A stretch of DNA of 64,000 bases from positions 37,730,854 to 37,794,853 of the forward strand of contig CM054116.1 in assembly GCA_028673005.1 (NCBI GenBank). Reading direction: 5' to 3'. Below the pieces are notes generated by a model. The model was not told the origin of the DNA. It ran no database searches and saw nothing but the letters and a program-made list of their open reading frames with translations. This document shows, piece after piece, positions 22,861 to 34,624 of this stretch. How positions within the stretch are numbered: position 1 is the first letter of the stretch; every line of letters begins with the position of its first letter. The position numbers and the translations under genes were made by a program. Source of the DNA: Tanypteryx hageni (lineage: Eukaryota > Arthropoda > Insecta > Odonata > Petaluridae).

Positions 22861-24945
22861 AAAATTTAAATAGGCCTCTAGTCGTTCATATAATAGTAAA
22901 TAACCGCGTGAGATCATAAATTTTTACACTCACCCGTTATTTAATGGTTAGAAAAATCATATTATAAATCTTAACAGTAATTGAAATTTTTTCTAGATAT
23001 CTCTTCCGCCAACCTCAATCCCAGCGTTCCATATATATACAACCGTTTATACGCTCCACCTAACCTTCATTTTAAGCGATTCCTCTCACGCCATTGCTCC
23101 TCCTCTCAAATGGAAGATATTAAGCTCTTCGTTCTCTCTGGTCCCTCGAACTCCTCTTTCCCCTTGCTTAAGACATCCCTTTATATCTTCCTCCCATTGC
23201 CCTTCTATTGCTAAAGAACAACTTCACTTACCGCACCGATTACCACCAACATCTCGTTCATTCCCTTGTCCCTTTCCACAGTGCCGCAGCATATTTTGAC
23301 CCTCTACGCATCCTTTTGTCCTTCACAATTCTCATAGATGTTCGAATACCCTTTCTAGCTAAATATTACTGCTTCCAAAATTCGTCGCCGCGCGTGTGTG
23401 CGCGTGAGTGAGAAAGAATGTGCGTGTGCGTGTGTGTGTGAGGTGTATGTATGTGATAGCTTTTTGTGGGTGCTCTAACTCAAAAACTATTATTCAGGTC
23501 AACACGAAATTTTATATTTAACATTTTTATAAAAGTTGCAAGAAATTATTAGTTTTTGGTAAAAATCAGTTTACAGGAAGTGAGTGTTTACTCTTGCCAC
23601 TTATCCGTTATTTTGAAATAGTTGCTTTAATATTTGATAAATGTAAAAATGTATTAGAATAAACGTAGTAGAAAATTTAATTTTCTACAACCTTTGTTTG
23701 AAATATTTTCCCATATAATGTAACGTTTAGGAGATATCTTATATTTTTACCAGCCACCACCACGCCACCTACCGACGACTATTGTTAACAATTGATGCTT
23801 AGGTACGTCTTAGTAACGATCCTTTTTCTTTTCTTAATTGTTGGAGCTTTGTGGCTATATCCAATATCAGAAGGTTATTTGTTCTTTGTAAAGTATAAAA
23901 TTTTCTCGCAGTTTCTTAAAATATTTATTATTATTACTATTATGTAACCTATTTGGAATTTTTAGAAATATTATAGATATGGAGAAAGTCATGTGGTGGC
24001 CACATCAGATTTTTTTAATTCTTCTCCCCACAATATACACATGATATCGGTGCAGTGCATCATAAATGTGCATTTTTCAATTACATAATTAAAATTAAGA
24101 TACGAGCTCGCGACATTAACAGTTCTGTGGCTGAAAGACTGAGATTTACATTGTTTTTAAATAGAAATCAGACCCGTGTAGAATGAGAACGAACAATTGT
24201 TTTTAAACCAAAAATAAGGGAAAATTTTCCGATTTTTAAGAATGGGAAATAAAGCTGCCATAGCAACGAGTCGACTGCTTTTAAATGGGAAACATGCTAT
24301 TATATAGCATTGATATAATGCTTTTAAATGGAATTTTCAGGCTATATTACTAGGCTGTCGACCTGAACCTAAGATGTAATCTTATGATGACGTCATAACC
24401 CCATAGCAAGAAAAAGCTCCTTATGTAGTTTGCTCTGCATTTCTTTCCACACTTGTTACAAAATCGAGGGGATTGAAAAAGAATGAAAGTTCACACTATA
24501 AATATTGTTTTGATTATATATAAAGTGTTTTTACGCATTGAATAATTGGATGGTCTTTTTAGCGGCAAAAAGATAAGGGAAAACTTATTGATTTCACGAT
24601 AAATCATTTCTACGCGGTAAAGACGCAAGCCAGCACACGCTCTCCCAAAACAAATAGCCGGCTGTAGACGTCCGAAGATAAAAAAATGTAAATCGGTCTC
24701 GGTGATACAAAACGGTTGAAAGACGTCGATCTCGGAAGAGGAAGACGAAGAGGTCAAATAATAAGAATGATTCTCCGAGTTCCGTGCAACAGCTCGCGTG
24801 CTCCCTCGAACTGACATCCCTTTCCTAAATAAAAACGAAAAACCTACTCCCGTACAAACAACGAAAAGAACCTTTCCTTTATTTCCGTCCTGCCTCCTGT
24901 GATCTGAGAAAAATATGATGAAGGGAGTAGGAAAACTCATTCCTT
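22861..24945. other. AT-rich non-coding DNA with scattered regulatory-like words
   Basis: Contains a GT/TATG-rich run (23391-23455), a GCTGCCATAGCAAC X-box-like word (24254-24267) and a perfect TGACGTCA palindrome (24388-24395). A 153-codon minus frame (24491-24952) lies in moderately complex sequence but matches no family I know; its Ser run comes from a GA repeat. No exon signal is convincing. Confidence 0.4.
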
Positions 24946-25875
24946 CTCTCATTTCCTTGCCTTTCTCCTGTCCATTTACCTTTCTCTAAGAGATTGAGAA
25001 CGCCTTTTTCCCAATCCCTACATCCTCCTTCCCCCCCCCCTATCTCTCCCTTTCTTCCTGATCTACCAGTTAAATCCCCCTTCCCTTTCTTTTTCTAATT
25101 TGTAAAAACTTCTTATTTTGTACTCCCCACGCTTTTATCAATTATCTATTACGATTTATTTACAGTGAATTATTTTTCAATTATTTACAGCTACAGATAT
25201 TTTGTTCTCCCGACAATCTTTCCGTGTTTGTTTTCTAGAACTAATTATCTTCGCAATTTTTTCGTTTTAGATTCATTTACTTCGAGTTTATCATTCATTA
25301 CGCCCTGCCTGTTCCTCTTTTTATTTTGCTAAGAAACAACCCTCATTTTCACTTTATTTTTATTTCCTCGCTACAAGAGAGTTTCCTTTATCATTCATTG
25401 GAATTTCATTTAATTCTTTCGCCATCTTTCTATCTCGCTGTCGTACTAACTTCCTCATTCCCTCTTTCTATTTTCTCGCATTTTCTTCTCCTATACCTCT
25501 CCTCATTTCCTATCCGCCTTCAACTGTTTTTATTATCCACCTATTTCTATCTCTGATGATTTTTTCCGCAGCTCCCCTTTATCAACTTCTTTTCTACTTA
25601 AAACCTTCCCTTCTACCTACTTGACAGGGTTTCTCGGAACCTTTTAACTATATTTCCATCACCCTTTCCTTCTCTTTTCCCCGACTCTTTTTCTCTGTTA
25701 TTTATTTATGTGATTTTCCCAATCCTTCCCTCCCCAACCCACTCTCACCCCCCTCCGCTTCTTTCTGGGGTACCCCAATCTCCCTCTTTCTTCTCCTCGC
25801 ATTCCGCCAACCATTTATTTTTATTCTCTCTTTTCCATTCCCTATTTTTCCGGGCAAAAAAACCCGCTCCTACCC
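24946..25875. repeat. Pyrimidine-rich region
   Basis: About 930 bp of C/T-dominated plus strand with T-rich interludes. The 76-codon frame is Phe/Leu/Ser repeat. Confidence 0.8.
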
Positions 25876-26640
25876 TTTATTTTTTTTAAATAAAGAGACG
25901 ACCTTCTTCTCACAGTCGTATATACTGTCGGATCCTATTCTCAAATGTTGGTATCGATTGAAAACTTCTGGGCCGCGCATTGATCGGGGGAATAACAAAT
26001 TCACGCTCCCTTTCAGCGACGCTCTTTTGTTATTTTTTTGTTGAATGACTTGAACTATTTCATGTCTTGTTATGTAAATCATGAGTACCATGGTATTAAT
26101 CTAATCTGGATTTCAATGCGGTACAGACAGTACTGCTCTGAAAAGCATACATACACATATTGCAGCTTTTTTTAGCATTGATGTCTGCATCAAGATACCG
26201 TATACAAATATATCTTTTGAATAACATTAGAATTTAACTTTTTCAGCAAATTATCGTTAAATATCTCCCTGTAATAATTACGTAGATAGTTAATGAGATT
26301 TTTTTCTTATTTTAATCTCGAGTATCTAATGTCGTATGCATTTATTGAAGTTGCATTAATTTATGATCTCTCAAGATCCTATGTATTCATATGGTGATAA
26401 TAGGTATTTAACAATAACTGTATGCTATAAATTCTATTAATCAAAAGGCTGTTAATTCTTAACGAGTACAAATTGCTTGTATTATCTATAAGATATGGAG
26501 GAAATAAAATTAATTTATGGGTAAAATTTTTGTGATGCTAACAATTATTCGCGATAAAAAACCATTTCATAGTGTAACCCTATGCATTTGCTCGGTTTTC
26601 CCACCTGTTAACGGCCCTTTAGTTCTTCCTTGGTTATGAA
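25876..26640. other. AT-rich non-coding DNA
   Basis: Nothing recognised. Confidence 0.5.
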
Positions 26641-26644
26641 TGTA

Positions 26645-26815
26645 TGGAATGGGAGGAAAGAAAGAGGGGTAGACACTCGAAGAGGAGTTGTCCCCTCTCT
26701 CAGCCCATAAGTTAATGTTTCTCCTGAAAGAGAGAGAGTGAGAGAAAGGGAGAGTTTGAGGGAGGACAAGTAGAGAGATATAAAGGTAGAGGAAGAGAAA
26801 GAGAGGACGCGAGTC
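26645..26815. repeat. GA-rich tract
   Basis: The only sizeable purine-rich plus-strand block within the otherwise pyrimidine-rich 7.5-37.8 kb domain. The 140- and 104-codon minus frames here are Ser/Leu repeat. Confidence 0.85.
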
Positions 26816-26954
26816 CGAGTAATATTCCCTTTGTAGTCTTCCGCACACTGTTTCGGCCTTTTTCCCGCTTTTATAATGCAAACATCAGTCCCCATGTTTT
26901 CGTTCAATTTGCATGGAAAACGAGGAAAGAAGTGGCAGCGTTGCCTATATGCAA

Positions 26955-27725
26955 AAAAGTTTCTCTCTCTCTCTCTCTCTCTCCCCCTCCATTCCTCTTC
27001 CCCCTTTTGACTGGAGGAAGCTCCAGGCACCTTTCCCTACCCGAAAAAACTCTATCGTGAGCATTCTTTTGTTTGTCCAACCATCCCCGCGAACTCCTTT
27101 ACCCTACAACAACCTTACCCTCTTACGACGGCACTTACTCCTCTCCTCCGTTCTCTCTCTTTAAGTCTTAGGGCGCCCGGCGTAACTCCCATCTTACCGT
27201 TCGATTTTGGCCTCGCGAACTTTTCAATTTTCCTCTTTTTTCCCCTCTCTATTTTGCTTATCTCGCCCCCTCTCACGGCGCATACTCGGAAATAAAAAAA
27301 TCCTCGATTCGCTTACATAATTAACGGTTTTGCTCTCCTGTCACTCCATCTCTACATCTCTCCTCTCTTCAGTTTCGCTTCTTTTTTTCGTCCGTCTTTT
27401 TTTATGTCTACGCGCCCAACCATTATCTTATTTCAATTTTTTCTTCGCGCCACTCCCTCCTCCTCTGCCTCTTCTTTCTGACTGTCACTCCGAACGAACT
27501 CTTTTTGCACACCTTTCCCCGCCCTCTCCTTCCACGCTCGCACACCCTCTTCCCCTTTACCTTTGGCAGTAACTCGCGTCCCGGCTACGTGCTCGAAAGC
27601 CATTAGTTATCCTACCTATCTGTTCTCCGCCTTTATCTTTTCCCTCTTCCTCTGAGGCTTCTCTCTCTCTCCCACCTTTTTCTCCTCTGCCTCCTTTATC
27701 CTGATTTACTTTTATTTCTCTCAGG
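26955..27725. repeat. Pyrimidine-rich region
   Basis: (CT)n at 26961-26982, then C/T-rich DNA with a few balanced interruptions. No gene. Confidence 0.8.
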
Positions 27726-28161
27726 ATCGATATCGGTCGTTCAATAGATTCGGCCTGCAGTGCGTCTCAACCCAACGGAGAGAGAGAGAAAATGAAAGAA
27801 TGTTCTCAAGGAGTTAAATGATGATTTCGAGTTTTAGACGTTAAGGGGGGTAATATAACGACGGTGAAAATGCTCCTTTTTTATCTCGCTGTTATTTCTT
27901 TTTCCGAACAGTGGAATGGTGTATGTGACGTGAGAGCGTCGTATCCAGATAGCCTAATGGGAAATTGGCGTGAGGCGGGAGAGGGAAAATCGCTGCTTAT
28001 GGAATTGTAAAAACGGGCGCTCGGCCGTGTGCATGCATTAATAATTCGTGACGTAAGGGTTTTTTTATGACAACCATAACTTCGAACACACTTGTACCGC
28101 TCGATTGTGTGCTTGCATAGATATACGCATAGTTCGATGTGTGTTTATATACATATGTGTG

Positions 28162-28163
<2 letters not shown>
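27726..28163. other. Mixed non-coding DNA
   Basis: A short GAGAGAGAG patch at 27779-27789; otherwise nothing recognised. Confidence 0.45.

Positions 28164-28201
<38 letters not shown>
28164..28201. repeat. (TA)n microsatellite
   Basis: A 38-bp TA run. Its flanks do not match the TA-tailed element seen at 20.2 and 32.0 kb. Confidence 0.95.
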
Positions 28202-28203
<2 letters not shown>

Positions 28204-29044
28204 GATCTTTTTTTAATGTTATGGAATCAGTGCAGAGATTAGTCTCATTTAGTATTCATTCTTTAATTGCAGCAAGTAGTAGCTACCTCGTGGCTGATGT
28301 TAACATTTAAAGTCTTATTCAACTTTATAAGGAATTGTTATAATCTAGGGTACAATTTATCCGTTGTCCCATTCTATTTGCGGGTATAAAGATAACCGAG
28401 GGGTTTTCTCCCATTACTGTTTTTCCCTCTTTAATTATTTTATCGGCATTAACTTTCATTAAAACTTGAAAGTGACTCGAAGTCGCGTTGCTCATGCATG
28501 GATGTAGTTCTTGTGTTTTCACCCGTTTTCATTTCCCCACCTTGCTCTGAAGAGATTAAAGCTCTTGACATTCACACGAGTTCACTGTTTTGCTCGCGTC
28601 ATTTTACGTACCGAGATGGAACTTAAGTGGTTCCAAAAGGAAATGATTTAGGGTTGAAAAATGGGAAGGTTGATTGCGGGTTTTATTTCCATGAAATAAT
28701 TCAATTATAATATATGACCTATTCTATTGAACATACTTGCGGAAAAATGCAGATACCGAAATAATTTACTGCGTTTTCAGATTCTCACGTCATGTGAATT
28801 GAGAACTTCTTTTTCTCACTTTCTCATTTGATATTTCAATTTAAATAAAAATTATATTAAATTTTCGTAAGGGGAAATTTCTCAATTTTTTTTCGTTGCG
28901 GAAGCATGTAAATGGTCCAATATTTTGATAGGGTAGCGGTGCCATTTCTCTCGTAACCAGTCTCAATTTCCTTCTCTAGCACCTTACTCCCTAGAAATTT
29001 TCTCGCGTTTTTCCACATTTCCTTCCTCCTAGACTGTTTTCTCT
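28202..29044. other. AT-rich non-coding DNA
   Basis: Nothing recognised. Small frames only. Confidence 0.5.
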
Positions 29045-30563
29045 CTTCTCCCACATCGTTCTATGGCTTCTTCAAACACCTCCTATTCTTTATCCTCTTT
29101 CACTTCGGTAGCACTTTATTCTCGTTTCAATTCTCCGTCTTCCCTTTTGCTATACTCCCGTCTCTTACCATCCCACCAATTTTCCGCTATCCAAATACTC
29201 TTTTCCCTCTCACAAACCCTCCACTCTAACCAATCTCCCTTCCACCCTCTCTCACTGTTTCTCTATCAACCTTCCTCTCTTTACCTCTCTCTTTTCCTAT
29301 ATGCTTCTCCATCTCCCTTTATTGGAATCCAATTACAATATACGGGCCCATGTACCCTTGTTCTTTAAGGTATACTCACACACTATGTATATTTATACAC
29401 CTGGCCCTCCTATAATACCTATTCTTATAAAAACGGATTCTCTACGGCACGGTTTGTTTTTAATAGCAGAAATTCAGACAACGCGTATTATGATTAGCAT
29501 TAACGCAGTTTGGTTGGACTTGGGAATCTAGATTGCTGAGAGAGGAAAAGACGTATTGGAGAGTCCGAATACTCTGTTTATAAGCTTAGATATTCAACAA
29601 AAACACTCGATTTGTACAGATGTGTGCATCGTAAAGAAGTTTGGGAATTTTGGGATTGGAGGGGGATACCTCAAGGTATATGAAATGCAACTCCTTTTAA
29701 CCAAGTAGAACCAGGTTCACGTGACACGGATTCACATATTTTCTGAACGCCATCCCCGCGTTATATGAAGGTCGGGTGTGTGTGCTCGTATATCTAAAAG
29801 ACGACGATGGAGTGTGCTGTGAGAATTTTTACCACACTCTCACTTTAATCGACTTTGCCTTCAATCTATATATCTATCTCCAATCTTCATCTTTATCGCC
29901 CTTCCTCTAATTCCCTATCTAGCAATCTTCTTGTCTCTTTCTATCTCTCCCTCTTCTATCTCCATCCGTCTCCCTTAGCCATTCCGTACCTTTTCTCTTG
30001 CACCCCATCTCTTCTTTCCTTCTCTGTCCTCGAACTGCGCGACCATTCTTTTTATTTCCCATGCATTTTCTCGCATCCCACACTCCAAAAAGCCCCACAT
30101 ACAACGACCTCATACTCTTCTCCGCCGCCACCACCACAAAGTCACCCTCTCTCGCTCTATCTCTATCCTCCCCTTATTCTACGTCCTAGAGGCTTTATAG
30201 CATCTCCCTTTCCCCACCCACTCCTCTCCTCGTCTCATTCAAAAACCCACCCCCCTCCCCTTTCGGACACTTGAAAAACCTCCCCCTCTTAACCTTCCTC
30301 CCACTACCTCTCCCCTCTTCACTGCTACACCTCTCCCATCCAAACTCTCCTCCACCTCCTCAGCACCCTCTAGACCGTTCCCAAACACAGGAAGCGCACC
30401 CTCTTCAGTACACATACAAACAGACTTCAGCCGAATCCCAGTGTCTCTCTGCAACCCTTCGCAAACTCCATCCCTTGTGTCTAAAAGCCGCTCATCATCC
30501 CACTCACTCCAGGCGCGGCTCTCCCTACCCCACTTCCAAATGTATTTGTCCAACACAAAGGCG

Positions 30564-30615
<52 letters not shown>

Positions 30616-30790
30616 TTCTTTAATTCTCTTTCCTCACTCCATTCCTCGACTATTCCCTTCTCTTTCAACCCCTGCTCATCCACCTCCATTCCCAAACAAC
30701 AACTCGCATCATCTCGCTTTCTCCTCCCCTCTCATTCCGCCGTATTCCTGCAACAAAGTGTCCGTTCTTCTCTTTCTTTTTCTCTATTTC
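29045..30790. repeat. Long pyrimidine-rich region with (TA)n
   Basis: C/T-dominated with a (TA)n run at 30569-30613 and an AT-rich gap at about 29340-29850. It spawns a 273-codon frame (30271-31092) that reads through the TA run as an Ile-Tyr repeat. That frame is not a gene. Confidence 0.85.
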
Positions 30791-31884
30791 TCCCCAAACG
30801 ATGTCCTTCGAAGTCAGCCAAGTCAGCTGCAAGGGTTATCTTTGGACCTTGTGTGTGTGTGAGAGTGTATGCGAGAGAGGGGTGGGTGTTTTCCACGGCC
30901 CCAAATGTTGCCACGCAACGCATTTGGGGAAAAACGAATTTCTTCTTCCTGAGAGAGAGAGAGAACAGAATTCCGAAGAATGGAAGTTGCATGAGTGTGC
31001 GTATATTTTTCGTTCTTTTCCCGTTGTTGTTTTCTTTCTTTTTCTATATTCTCAGTATAAAAAAGAACCGTAGGGAAGAGAGGTTCGTTTAAGTCCTGCT
31101 CCTGAATGCCGCAGAAACGAAACGCTTGCGTGTGAGGGGCCCTGCGACTGTGTGCGCGTTTGGGGAGGAGGCGGATGGGGGTTAGATAGGGCGTGGAGGC
31201 GTGTGGCGTATGTATTTGGACCAACTCGACTCTGTGGTCTACCATGAATGTGGGGCGCTTCTCCACGCACCTGGGGACAATGCCGGAGAAATAATAATAA
31301 AAAAGAATATTCGCAAGAAGAGCAAGAGAAATAATAAAAAGTTTTACGCAAAATTGTTTTGAATTTGATTCTCTCTCTGTTTTCCGAGATCACTTATGAC
31401 TAGGCTTGGTAGGATTCGACGTTTATTTTTTTTAATTGACGATTAAAATCGAAGTTTATTTTCCCGAGAGATTTTCAATGAATATCGACGCTTAAAATTA
31501 CTGCTTAAATATAAGGCTGGCAGTTTACTTTTTTGGCATCGAAATTATACGTAAAATTTACGTTTATTGTACAATACTCTGATTATTTATTTAAATTTTT
31601 ATATTATATAAATTCATGAAAAATAGGTTCTTCAAAAATTGAATCGTTTTGGCTCTACATGGCGGTAAATTTCTACTATTCACTTTTAACAACGTAAGAA
31701 GTATATTTAAATCGTTAATTTGATCTTTAACTAATTAAATCGTAACTTAAAACCAAGAAAATTAAATTTGAGCCGGCCACGAGATTTCGCGGGACTTTTT
31801 TTGGATTTATGACAAAATATCCATGAGCTAAGTGTACTACGGGAATTTAAATCCGGCGGACAACGCATTGATGCGGCATGCAAC

Positions 31885-31893
<9 letters not shown>
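30791..31893. other. Mixed then AT-rich non-coding DNA
   Basis: Short GT (30850-30862) and GA (30952-30962) runs lie in the first part. From 31390 the DNA is AT-rich with repeated 'gacgttta'/'cgacgctta' words that may be an unclassified repeat. No gene. Confidence 0.4.
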
Positions 31894-31925
<32 letters not shown>

Positions 31926-32149
31926 TATATACATAGACTTAAGGAAATGAAAAGGTAGTGATGAGGGTGGCAACAAGGTGTTGAAGGAAGCACAGCGGAC
32001 ACTTACCAAGTGGGAGACCAAGTTGGCAGGCTGCCGGGGGAGTCGAAGAGTCACGTTGAACACACGAACACAAAAACAAAAAACACGCAAGCTTATCGGG
32101 CCTATGCCCTTCTTCAGCAGTAGAGTAAATGAGAGTGAAAATATTCTTT

Positions 32150-32187
<38 letters not shown>
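31894..32187 (-). mobile_element. Second copy of the TA-tailed Penelope-like/hammerhead-type element
   Basis: Read on the minus strand, a (TA)n run (32152-32187) is followed by ...CTGCTGAAGAAGGGC-ATAG-GCCCGATAAGC, a T-rich stretch, a GACTCTTCGACTCCCCCGGC word and ...GTTGCCACC, then a pyrimidine stretch into TGTGTATATA(TA)n (31894-31917). Order and sequence parallel the right half of the copy at 20.29-20.53 kb, including the terminal TG/TA tail. The GGGC/GCCC stem with an ATAG loop sits where stem II of a hammerhead would be, but the conserved GAAA reads GATA. No coding sequence. Flanking target duplications were not resolvable because both ends are microsatellite. Confidence 0.6.
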
Positions 32188-32189
<2 letters not shown>

Positions 32190-32783
32190 TGCAGAAAAAC
32201 GTTCATTGTGCGAACACAAAACGATATTTCTTGTTTTTCTATTTTCACTTCTTTCCTTACAAATTTTGCCAAACGCGATTATTTTGGCAACCAACCTATA
32301 TGCGAAAACATATATTAATAGTTAATTCACGCCTTTTACTAACTGAATCTTGATGATTAAATTAGCACCTTGCATATCGGTCACGAGAATAATATTGTTG
32401 TTTTACCAAACTGAAACTTTTTTAATCTCAAATATCGTAATTTGATATTTCCAAATCTAGGTATTTTTGATGTCGTATAATTCTTATCGCGTCGTTGACA
32501 AGTATATTATATCGAAAATGTAGATAGTAAACTATGATTTACCTCTTTAAATTGTATAATGTAAACTAGAAAACGATTAATTTATGAAATCCGAAAAATA
32601 CTATGTTGCTTTTGCCGAGAAATATTCTTTAAAAAAATGATTTGCGTTTCTTTTCTCCTGTCTGATAGTTCATAAGTGTTTCTGATTTTCGAGTTAGTTT
32701 ATTTCTAGCCTCCAAACTTTGAGGCCTTCCTCTAAAGTGAGGCCCTGGACCAAGACCCATGTAGCCTCCCCCTTAAGACAGCT
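32188..32783. other. AT-rich non-coding DNA
   Basis: Nothing recognised until about 32700, where composition becomes more balanced. Confidence 0.5.
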
Positions 32784-33263
32784 ATGTCTATAGCAAAAGA
32801 GGAAGGAGCCAAAAGCACGAGAGAGGAACGATCCTTCCTGGATAACTACAAGAAAAAGACTGCCAAAAGATTGTGTTGTGCATAGGGAGAAGGCAGTGGC
32901 GGATCCAAGGGAGGGGCGATGGGGGCGATCGCCCTCCCCTTGGAGGACCCCATTGCCCTCCACTAGGTGCATTCTTAAATTCATTCTGCGCAGCATCCAT
33001 TGTTTTTACACCGAAGATTAAGTCTGTATGACAAGGGAAAGAAAGATTTTGATGGAGGTAGGGATTTTTAAAATGTATGGTTGTCGGCAGAGGAGGAATC
33101 AAGACGGGGGAGGGGTAATTGGGTCGATCGCCCCCTCCTTGGGAAGGTTCTGGATCCGCCCCTGGGAGAAGGGATGAAAGTGCATATAACAAGGTCATCT
33201 ATAAGAAAACCCCCATATAGGATCGAGAAGCATTTGTTTCCGGAATACACTCCATGGGGTTGA
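32784..33263 (+). pseudogene. Possible decayed coding segment split by a hAT insertion
   Basis: A 33-codon Lys/Glu/Arg-rich frame (32784-32882) ends at a TAG (32883-32885) immediately before the hAT target duplication. Past the element, the frame resumes across the second duplication copy at 33165 for 32 codons (GEGMKVHITRSSI...) to a TGA at 33261-33263. Apart from one TAG, the pre-insertion sequence would be open for about 65 codons. The family is not recognised, and the openness could be chance. Confidence 0.15.
32886..33172. mobile_element. hAT MITE, 271 bp (element 32894-33164)
   Basis: The left end begins CAGTGGCGGATCCAAGGGAG. The right end, reverse complemented, begins CAGGGGCGGATCCAGAACC. 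CAG-initial inverted termini and a perfect 8-bp target duplication, ggagaagg (32886-32893 and 33165-33172), are diagnostic of hAT-type insertion. The subterminal GATCGCCC-rich sequences are also partly inverted. At 271 bp there is no transposase. The perfect duplication suggests a comparatively recent insertion. Confidence 0.9.
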
Positions 33264-33540
33264 TGAGTGGAAGGGGTAGAAAACGACAACCGAAATTCCT
33301 TTCTTTCGAACCTTGTTTAACAGGGATCGAGGCATTCTCAGCAGGGCATATCCATGACCTTATCTGTATAGAAAGGCGTAGCCTACCGACCTGTTCGTTA
33401 AAAATAAAACGAAAGCCGCAATTTTCATGTTACGAAATTGAATTCACTAGGTAATTATCGTATCATGGTTGAAAACGGATTCGAGTGGTGATTCGCCGAA
33501 AGCTTATTCTAAAAAATAATCTAATTCTCCGTTTTTTGTT

Positions 33541-33617
33541 AGAGGCTATTTTTGGTGAATCTCCACTGATGATGGCTGTATTGTAGGCGAAATGCGTATC
33601 TGGTTTTTTATAGCCTT
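33541..33617 (+). ncRNA. Hammerhead-like ribozyme motif
   Basis: The core CTGATGA (33566-33572) and GAAA (33589-33592) are both present. Stem III is AT/AT closing a GCGT loop (33592-33599), followed by the NUH triplet ATC, so cleavage would fall after 33600. Stem I pairs CCA (33563-33565) with TGG (33601-33603) and, beyond an internal loop, AGGCTAT (33543-33549) with ATAGCCT (33610-33616). This is the type I topology known from Penelope-like elements and retrozymes. The weak point is stem II (33573-33588), which pairs poorly and lacks the usual G10.1-C11.1 closure, so this copy may be inactive. Fold and core are visible; activity and element type are inferred. Confidence 0.5.
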
Positions 33618-34620
33618 ATTGCTATTGGAGTTACCTGAGACATGTATTTAATTTTGCAATAATTGATACCTAGTGCTTAATCTGGAACCAAATTTAATGC
33701 TAGTCATATTTAACAGAAGCAACTTTGATACTGGTATTTATATATACATAAACAAGAATAAATACCCTCGTGTTAATTTTTATATATAGCTGATCTTGTG
33801 CGCCTGGATTTTCTCAAGCCATTAGTTACTATTATGCGCGTTCTTTTAAAAACTAGAACATCCTTGTTTTCTTACTTTGTTTGTCATGTTTTTTGTGCAG
33901 CTTTACCTTTAAGGATATTTTGAAAAAAAATACTGATGAAACGAGTAAAATTAGTAGTCTCCGCTAAGTGAAGCTTTTTTCTGGTATTACATACATTATT
34001 TTTATCATGAGCACCTGTTAACTAGAGATTAAAATGTTGAGATGACATTATCATTGCTAGAGAAATCTATTGAAATTCCTAAAAGCATAGATGTAATAGG
34101 CTTTTACATTCGGAAAAGACACTTGAAGCTCATTGAATCGTACATATGTCATGGAAAAAGCAAATTTTGCAGTATTTAGGGTGATTTTTTGCGAATTTTT
34201 GATAGAAAATTGTTTTATTGTAAAAATCTCCTGGCATTCCATAAAAATGTGTAATCGCCTCTTATTCTAATCAGGACCATAATTGAGATTACTTGAGAAA
34301 TTCAAAGAAAATAGAACTTCTGCGCCAACAATACTGTCCTAGTGTAAGAATGAATTTTTAAATTTTTGACCAATGACTCGTATCAGTAGTTTTAAGCAAA
34401 TATTAGCCTATTCCATATTTTATGACTACTTCGAGCATTTGAACGGTCGTGTATCATGCACTAATTCCATTCATCCATTATTCATCCGTGATAAGTCCAT
34501 CAGATGAGGGAGACGTATGATAGCTTTGCTAAACGATTGTGATGCTCTTTGCATAAACTAACTCTATCCGTGTATGTCACGGGGTTAAAATAGTTTGTTC
34601 AAGATGACCTAAGCTGAAGC
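33618..34620. other. AT-rich non-coding DNA
   Basis: May include the remainder of the element carrying the hammerhead-like motif, but no boundary was found. No gene. Confidence 0.45.
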
Positions 34621-34624
34621 AGTA

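Noticed and set aside
30271..31092. 273-codon plus-strand open frame
   Set aside because: Reads through a CT-rich region and a (TA)n run as an Ile-Tyr repeat. No family, no gene structure.
31731..32294. 187-codon minus-strand frame with two Ile-Tyr repeats
   Set aside because: Spans the TA-tailed element and both TA microsatellites; not a protein.
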